A stretch of 22,113 nt of DNA. Origin: Chondrus crispus. Its lineage: Eukaryota > Rhodophyta > Florideophyceae > Gigartinales > Gigartinaceae. Shown in pieces: positions 17,269-22,113 of this stretch. Location: positions 49,365-71,477 of the forward strand of contig NW_005179307.1 in NCBI RefSeq assembly GCF_000350225.1, read 5' to 3'. Within the stretch, counting starts at the first letter, position 1. Each line of letters opens with the position of its first letter. Position numbers and translations under genes: made by a program. The notes under the pieces are model-generated. The model saw only the letters and a list, made by a program, of their open reading frames with translations. It did not search any database and was not told the origin of the DNA.

Positions 17269-18581
17269 TTTGTCACCTAGACACTAGTTGTATCCTCGAG
17301 AGTTCCGCTCATGCCGCCCATGAAAGTGAAAGCCTGCCAAAGTGATTTGGCAAGCTTCACTTTCTTTGGTTTCATGGCGTTTCGCCATGACGGGCGCCCT
17401 GAGTTCCCGAACCTTGGCATCTTATATCTAAAGTTGTTTGACGTACTCCTCTGCTCTTCGGGCTGCTTTGTGCCGAAACTTTGCACACAACAAGAAAACC
17501 ATCTATGCATACAAGTGCTCTTCGGAGCATATGCGTACAGTTTGCTGATCTCCCCCGAAACTGGGAAGGCATCTGCAAATTTCAAAGCCCACTTTTCAAC
17601 CTATCGTTCGGACATCGAACGGCAGGCTCTACATCTGTAACCTTGAGCCCCCAAGCGTGTCTTTGATTTCACAACTGAATCAAGCGCGTTCAGAGGTATA
17701 AAGAGTGTACTGACAGTATCCAGAGGTGAAACCATCGACTGTGAGAAGCTTACAATTGCATTGACACACTCAACCAAAACACATGATCTGTGTTTGTGAT
17801 GCTCGATTACTGTTATCGAATATTGAGCTCTCCACGCAAAAGGCAACGTCCTAACCGAGGTTGCGAGCTCAGCTGGAAACTGGGTTCAAAATGTTTAGGT
17901 ATCCACTCTTAATTATCACCGAACTTCTATGGCGTCACGTGCAATGTACTTGTGGAAAACCGCGACGCTGTTGCGCGCCTCACCGCAGCAAGTGTGGTCT
18001 ATCGGGTGCCTAGCTAGTCCCACGAATAGAGTTGTGTTAGGGTATCACCACAACACGCGGAGGGATGCCCGGTTAAAAACTTGCGGTACAGCTCTGCACT
18101 TTAGACCGTGGGCAATACTGAAATCACGATAACGCAGCGTACTGAGAGAGGTTGACGGTGAATACAGATGTTCGACAATGAACTGACAGGGTCACAGCTT
18201 CCGCGGTGGTCGCTGCGTTGTGGACCACGGATTGTTCAAGAAAGAAATCGCCCCGGCGACTGGAAATCCTCTCGCTGCCCTTGACAAATACCCCTTAGAT
18301 AGCTATTTGATTCTACCAGTGGGGATGCTTTAAGGTACAACATGGGGAAGACCTCCTGTGAACGGTTGCGTTCAGATTAACACGGCTGTGGTAGTGGCTG
18401 TGAATTTTGGAGGCTGCAAAAACTAAGACTGCATGGAATTTAAAGTTGTGATGGTGCTTTCGCAGCTGCGGCAGGAAGTACGACGACCACCAAGGAAGCC
18501 CAAGGCCGAATGTGTTTACATACATCTCCTGTATTCTCCTCCACGCCGATGAAGTCTAGCTCTAGTGCCTATTGGACCGGT
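17269..18581. other. Intergenic stretch with hairpins, no supported gene
   Basis: Overlapping frames on both strands at about 17277-17640 (109 and 102 codons) show no motif; part of each is dictated by the hairpin at 17318-17377. A TATA-like GGTATAAAG sits near 17697 without a clear gene behind it. The remaining frames are short and unconvincing. Confidence 0.4.
17318..17390. repeat. Overlapping alternative hairpins
   Basis: Arms 17318-17341 and 17346-17377 pair around a 4-nt GTGA turn, interrupted mainly by an extra 8 nt in the right arm. The right end also forms a separate perfect 8-bp stem, TCATGGCG/CGCCATGA (17372-17379 with 17383-17390, 3-nt loop). The two stems share bases, so only one can form at a time. 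Confidence 0.65.
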
Positions 18582-18772
18582 GTTCTCATATGAGGACAAA
18601 GCTTCTTTTCCAGACATATCTAAAAACGACCAGGAAGAGCATGCAATTCTCACAAAGTTCTTTCAGGCCCCAAGTCAGAAGTCAATTGTGGTGGCGGGGG
18701 TATCCTTTTCTTTCTTGTCGAGGAAGCGTAAGTCAAGAAAAAATAGGTCGAATAGTGTTCTTATATGAGAAC
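18582..18772 (+). mobile_element. Short non-autonomous element with CTCATATGAG ends, copy 2
   Basis: 191 bp bounded by GTTCTCATATGAGG (18582-18595) and GTTCTTATATGAGAAC (18757-18772), both near-palindromes. The interior is homologous to 17080-17268 in the same orientation. No target-site duplication could be identified and no protein is encoded. Confidence 0.55.
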
Positions 18773-18951
18773 TAGGGTCAAGACACGACATTGAGTGCCC
18801 GTGGGCAGTGTTATCGAGCACGCTCAGTGTTTAGATGTCGGTCATTCCATTGCGAAAAAGTGATTCATATCACTTTTGATTAAACCGCCCTAAAAAGAGT
18901 TACGGCTCAAACAAAGCAGGGATGATAGAAGTTCAGATACGCATCCATATA

Positions 18952-19836
18952 TCAATTTAATCTCATCCAACATGAGTCAATGAGTGCGAGTAAGGCAGCT
19001 TCTGCGGGATACGGCTTCACCCATGTTTGAAAGAATGACATATAACTTGCAACGTTCGAATCGTTCCACCGCACTCCTAGACAAGCACGTGCATATTCCC
19101 AGTACTCCGGGAAGAATCCAGCCATTTCCCAGTCAACGATGGAGGCGAGTCTTCCGTGTTGGATAAGGATATTGGAGGGTGTGAGGTCACCATGGGAAAA
19201 GACGACGTTATGTCCTTCCTTCAACAATTTCCTTAGCAGAGAAATGAAATGGGACAGGGGCTTTTCCCGCTTGTACAGTGCGACGAGAAAGTCATTAAAA
19301 TCATGTTCTGTGTCAAAGGGACCTTCCATTGTGGCAGTCATGAGAATGTCACAGACGAAGGGCTTTTTGCCCACTGCACCGATATAATTTTCCGAAATGT
19401 GCCTCAATTCATGCAAGTGGTTGTGGAGATCCTGTGCGAGTGCTTCCTTTTCGACTTTGGAAAGTCTGGGCCATGCGCTCAAGAGTGTTTCACCGGGGAT
19501 AAAGTCAATGACCATATACATTCGACCACGTTCATCTACATGGGTGCCATACATTTTTGGAATCGGGATCGAGGTGTGTTCGGCAACGAACGTCATTGTC
19601 TCGCTCTCTGTCTGCAAGGAGTGCACATCCCCCCCCATTTTGACGATTATCTGCTCGTCCACACATACAATCTCAGACCTTGCACACGTGATGCTTTGCA
19701 AGACTCGTACTTGCTTGCAGTGCGCTAAGTGTGGAGCAAACTTTTGCAAGGCCATTCTAACGTTGGCATTCATGGGTACCATTTCCACTTTTGCCTCGCT
19801 ATCATTTTGGATAACAGAATCAGATGAAGTTGTCAT
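18952..19836 (-). CDS. APH/choline-kinase-fold phosphotransferase, catalytically intact
   Basis: 294 residues from ATG 19836. It has the protein-kinase-like fold of the phosphotransferase (APH) family, which transfers phosphate from ATP to small molecules such as aminoglycosides, choline or other amines and alcohols. Visible motifs: ATP-anchoring K66 (IIVKMGG), an acidic helix around E78/E80, hinge MVIDFIPGETL (about 108-118), catalytic loop SHGDLTPSNILI with D217 and metal-binding N222, then IVDWE with D235, and AGFFPEYWEYAR. The last block is typical of a large family common in fungi. There is no signal peptide or membrane segment, so it is probably cytosolic. The substrate cannot be read from sequence, and true antibiotic resistance should not be assumed. 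It is a paralogue of the degenerate gene at 6196-7077. The gene is intronless and stands alone. Confidence 0.85.
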   Translation of the reverse strand: MTTSSDSVIQNDSEAKVEMVPMNANVRMALQKFAPHLAHCKQVRVLQSITCARSEIVCVDEQIIVKMGGDVHSLQTESETMTFVAEHTSIPIPKMYGTHVDERGRMYMVIDFIPGETLLSAWPRLSKVEKEALAQDLHNHLHELRHISENYIGAVGKKPFVCDILMTATMEGPFDTEHDFNDFLVALYKREKPLSHFISLLRKLLKEGHNVVFSHGDLTPSNILIQHGRLASIVDWEMAGFFPEYWEYARACLGVRWNDSNVASYMSFFQTWVKPYPAEAALLALIDSCWMRLN

Positions 19837-20094
19837 CTTGAAGAGGATCGGAGCAATAGAGCCAGAAAGACGTACCCTTCAGACGTACACTTTCTCTTTC
19901 TCTGATTGTGCGGCTGGTCTTAGTACGATGGGTGCGCCGTCAGGGCAAGGGGTCATTTGTTCTTGACATCTGAAGGTTAACTCCACATCTCTGCAGAGAA
20001 CCGGCCGGTGCCAGAGGGAGTTGCAGCCGGCAGGGACTGCGTTCCTAAGACGTTAGGCGAGGTGAAATGAAAACGTGGACGAAACAAGAAGAAC

Positions 20095-20114
20095 AAAAAA
20101 AAAAAAAAAAAAAA
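20095..20114 (+). repeat. Homopolymer run of 20 A
   Basis: An uninterrupted A20 preceded by an A-rich segment. It could be the tail of a retroposed RNA (SINE or processed copy), but no flanking direct repeats or recognisable source sequence were found, so a simple microsatellite is equally likely. Confidence 0.7.
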
Positions 20115-20148
20115 CGCTACACGTGGCTGGAAACTGGAAAGATGGGGG

Positions 20149-20214
20149 GGTTCACAAGTTGAATTGATGACTAAAAAGTTGAGTTGATATCAACTTGTCA
20201 ACAACTTGTGAACC
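20149..20214. repeat. 13-bp inverted repeat with internal palindrome
   Basis: GGTTCACAAGTTG (20149-20161) is the exact inverse of CAACTTGTGAACC (20202-20214). Between them is the 12-bp palindrome GTTGATATCAAC (20183-20194). The 66-bp unit could fold into a branched structure or be a tiny foldback element upstream of the FIST gene. Confidence 0.7.
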
Positions 20215-20259
20215 TCAAGGGGAACAGAGGCGGGCCAGGTGCATCGCAGTCAGCACTTG

Positions 20260-20478
20260 GTGATTTTTAGGACCACTTGTTTCTATACCTTTATGCTATC
20301 TTCGTGGACCAGGGCTTGCCGGCAGCAGCGTCAAATCTACGTACAGACGTGATTTTTAGGACCACTTGTTTCTATGGAAAAAGCCCTTGACACAGATGCA
20401 CAAAGTCCAAATGAGGGCCTATAGAATAATATTCTATATTATGTATAAAGTTTACCTTTATGCCATCTTCGTGGACCA
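20260..20478 (+). repeat. Duplicated 52-bp block, second copy split by 78 bp
   Basis: Copy 1 is continuous (20260-20311): a 27-bp part starting GTGATTTTTAGG and a 25-bp part starting ACCTTTATGC. Copy 2 has the same two parts at 20349-20375 and 20454-20478 (one mismatch), separated by 78 bp (20376-20453). The intervening sequence carries the palindrome ATAGAATAATATTCTAT and the TATA-like motif. This reads as duplication followed by insertion into one copy, or loss from the other. The block lies just upstream of the FIST gene. Confidence 0.8.
20444..20449 (+). promoter_or_regulatory. TATA-like box upstream of the FIST gene
   Basis: TATAAA lies 141 bp before the ATG at 20590, in the insertion that splits the second copy of the duplicated block. 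Position suits a core promoter with a roughly 100-nt leader. No transcript evidence. Confidence 0.35.
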
Positions 20479-20589
20479 CATTCGTGTTTCACATCGCCTC
20501 ACTTGAACCGCCGCCTCGGACAGAGCCCTTCTCCGTCGGGTTCTCCGTCTAGATACCCGCCACTCTGTCATCCACCCTCCCCTCACCCC

Positions 20590-22113
20590 ATGGCCTCCTT
20601 CGTGCCCAGCCGTGCCTTCTTCCCCTCGCCCACGCAGCGCCCAGCCTCGGACCGCGCACCGCGTCGCGGCGGCCTGCGGCCTCCGCCGCGCGTGTCCCGC
20701 CGCGCCCGCCTTGCCGTGTGCAGCGCCGCACCCCCTGCTCCTGCGACCGGCGCCGCGCGCGCGGCCGCGAGCGGCCTCGTGTGGGCCGTGGGCCACTCGC
20801 GCGCCGGAAAGCTCGTGGCCGCCGTGAAGGAGGCGGTGGCGTGCGCCTCGTCCACGCTGGAGCGCCAGCAGGTCACCGCGCGCCTCGCCCTCGTCTTTGT
20901 GCAGTCGACGGCCGAGCTCACGCCGGATGACGAGGTGCGCCGCGTGCTGCCGACGCTGAAGACCACGCTGGCTATGCGCCGCACACTGGGCCCGGAGCTG
21001 GACGTGTTTGGGAGCACCACGGCCCGCTACGGCGCGGCGGAGGGGGAGTACACCGTCTCCGTCGCGCTGGCGAGCGTGCCGCAGGGCACGCTCGTCACCC
21101 GCTTCCAGGTCGACACGCGCGCGGACTTTGACATCGACTGGAAGCAGGAGCAGTGGCAGCACTTGGTGGGAGTCAACCTGGGCGACGCGGAGAGCGCGGC
21201 GGGCGAGGCCGGCGGCAACCTCGCCCTGCTCATGCTGCAGCATCCGGAGTTTGAGGGGATGGAGGAGCTGCTGTCGGGGCTGGACTTTGCGTACCCGGGC
21301 GTGCGCAAGTTCGGGGCGCTAGCGGGGCGCGCGCACGCGCTGGACACGGTGTACATGTTCGGCGCGGAGGGGCTGGTGACGGCGGGCGTGGTCGGGCTGG
21401 GGTTTGCGAGCAAGGACGTGGCCGTGGACGTGACGGTCGCGCAGGGGGCGCGCGGCGTCGGGCCGATGATGGAGGTGACTGGCGTGCGCGACGGGAACGA
21501 GGTGTGCAAGGTCAAGGAGGTCGGCACGGGCGGGACGGCCGAGGGCGGGCCGATGACGCTGCTGGACATGTGGGCGGACACGGATGTGATCTCGCAGGAG
21601 GACCGGCGGCACGCGCGCGAGTACCTGCTGTTCGGGGTGGAGGTGCAGAAGGTGAGCGACCTGGCGCTGTCGTCGGTGAGCTCGCGGGGCGCGGGGGAGG
21701 GCGGGGCGGCAAGGAGCGAGGCGGCGGAGGGCGAGGCGGCGGAGGGCAAGGGGCGGAAGGAGGAGCAGAGGGTGGACATGGTGATGCGCAAGGTGGTGGG
21801 GTTCGGCGGCGGGCGAGGGTCGCTGGCGGTGGAGGGCGGGGACGTGCGGCTGGGAAGCCGGGTGCAGTTCCAGATCCGGGACGCGCAGGCGGGCACGGAC
21901 GAGCTGGTGGGGCTGTTCAACCGGGTGATGGTGGAGGGGTCGTCCAAGGCGATGGAGGGGATGTCGCTGACGGGGGCCGTGCTGCTGGTGGACAGCGAGC
22001 GCGGCGAGCATCTGCATGGCGAGAACCAGGGCGAGGCGGACCGGGCGATGTACGTGGAGCGGTTTGGCGTGGGGGTGGTGACGCTGGCGTCGCAGGGGCA
22101 GATCGGACCGCTC
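20590..22113 (+). CDS. FIST-domain protein with organelle-targeting leader (3' end beyond the window)
   Basis: Open for all 508 codons to the window edge, with no stop and no intron. The first 60 or so residues (MASFVPSRAFFPSP..., rich in Ala, Arg, Ser and Pro, few acidic residues) look like a chloroplast transit peptide. A FIST_N-like region starts near residue 63 (LVWAVGHSRAG, then ARLALVFVQS, then DVFGSTTARYG) and continues through YPGVRKFGALAG and VTVAQGARGVGPMMEVT. A FIST_C-like region begins near residue 325 and reaches FGVGVVTLASQGQIGPL, matching the conserved final G-x-IGP signature. Before it is a low-complexity Glu/Gly/Lys-rich insert (about residues 360-395). FIST proteins are proposed small-ligand sensors, in bacteria often linked to signalling and in plants and animals often fused to an F-box. 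No F-box is visible here. The very high GC and GC-ended codons contrast with every other gene in the window. Ligand and function are unknown. Confidence 0.85.
   Translation, partial: MASFVPSRAFFPSPTQRPASDRAPRRGGLRPPPRVSRRARLAVCSAAPPAPATGAARAAASGLVWAVGHSRAGKLVAAVKEAVACASSTLERQQVTARLALVFVQSTAELTPDDEVRRVLPTLKTTLAMRRTLGPELDVFGSTTARYGAAEGEYTVSVALASVPQGTLVTRFQVDTRADFDIDWKQEQWQHLVGVNLGDAESAAGEAGGNLALLMLQHPEFEGMEELLSGLDFAYPGVRKFGALAGRAHALDTVYMFGAEGLVTAGVVGLGFASKDVAVDVTVAQGARGVGPMMEVTGVRDGNEVCKVKEVGTGGTAEGGPMTLLDMWADTDVISQEDRRHAREYLLFGVEVQKVSDLALSSVSSRGAGEGGAARSEAAEGEAAEGKGRKEEQRVDMVMRKVVGFGGGRGSLAVEGGDVRLGSRVQFQIRDAQAGTDELVGLFNRVMVEGSSKAMEGMSLTGAVLLVDSERGEHLHGENQGEADRAMYVERFGVGVVTLASQGQIGPL

Larger units (their letters stand above)
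19837..20589. other. Intergenic region shared by two divergent genes
   Basis: It separates the minus-strand phosphotransferase from the plus-strand FIST gene and should contain both promoters. It holds a run of 20 A (20095-20114), a 13-bp inverted repeat (20149-20214), a duplicated block (20260-20478) and a TATA-like box at 20444-20449, all listed separately. Base composition changes sharply to GC-rich from about 20490. Confidence 0.5.

Noticed and set aside
17277..17640. Overlapping plus and minus frames of about 105 codons
   Set aside because: Partly dictated by the hairpin at 17318-17377; no domain or signal peptide supports either.
17860..17895. tRNA-like A box (GAGCTCAGCTGG) and B-box-like GGGTTCAAAAT
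   Set aside because: The two boxes are only a few bases apart and no cloverleaf can be formed; chance or a degraded tRNA-derived fragment at most.
18952..19836. Acquired antibiotic-resistance gene
   Set aside because: The APH fold is shared by a large eukaryotic family with diverse or unknown substrates; the FPEYWEY block points to that family, and there is no resistance context.
20458..22017. Long minus-strand open frames opposite the FIST gene, with Arg/Ala/Pro/Ser/His-rich products
   Set aside because: They are shadows of a GC-rich coding strand, with low-complexity products and no motifs. The plus-strand frame has a clear FIST match.

Overview
The window looks like nuclear DNA of a eukaryotic alga, most likely a red alga. 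This is inference from four things: genes with no visible introns, a GC-rich gene whose product starts with a plastid-transit-like leader, long AT-richer stretches full of transposable-element remains, and a Ty1/copia-type retrotransposon. No rRNA, tRNA or organellar gene was found to confirm it, and I could not run a database search.

Layout. 1-2101 is gene-poor and holds two adjacent near-perfect hairpins (155-246). 2102-2512 (+) encodes a small secreted cysteine-rich protein. 4622-5389 (-) and 8600-9178 (-) encode unrecognised proteins, the first with a clear signal peptide. 6196-7077 (+) is an aminoglycoside-phosphotransferase/choline-kinase-fold (APH family) protein that has lost all three core catalytic residues. 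Its catalytically intact paralogue lies at 18952-19836 on the opposite strand.

9334-15529 is a complete, apparently very young Copia LTR retrotransposon. It has two 343-bp LTRs that look identical by eye, a 5-bp target-site duplication (ATACC), an intact gag (9708-11492), an intact pol (11477-14731: protease, integrase, reverse transcriptase, RNase H) and a polypurine tract. pol has no ATG before its protease and sits in the -1 frame relative to gag. The overlap carries a T run followed, after 6 nt, by a stem-loop, so a programmed -1 frameshift is the likely way pol is made. No ordinary tRNA primer-binding site is visible.

15762-16406 is a non-autonomous DNA transposon (MITE) with 11-bp inverted termini and a TTA duplication, as in PIF/Harbinger elements. 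Next to it is a modular foldback repeat (16445-16606) with perfect 33-bp inverted ends. Two diverged copies of another short element with palindromic CTCATATGAG ends lie at 17080-17268 and 18582-18772. A third candidate palindrome-ended element is at 5593-6091.

From about 20490 to the end the sequence turns very GC-rich and carries the 5' part of a FIST-domain gene (20590 to beyond 22113) with a transit-peptide-like N-terminus. A duplicated 52-bp block and a TATA-like motif lie upstream. Apart from gag and pol, nothing here looks like a co-regulated gene cluster. The main interest is the layered transposable elements and the active/inactive kinase pair.
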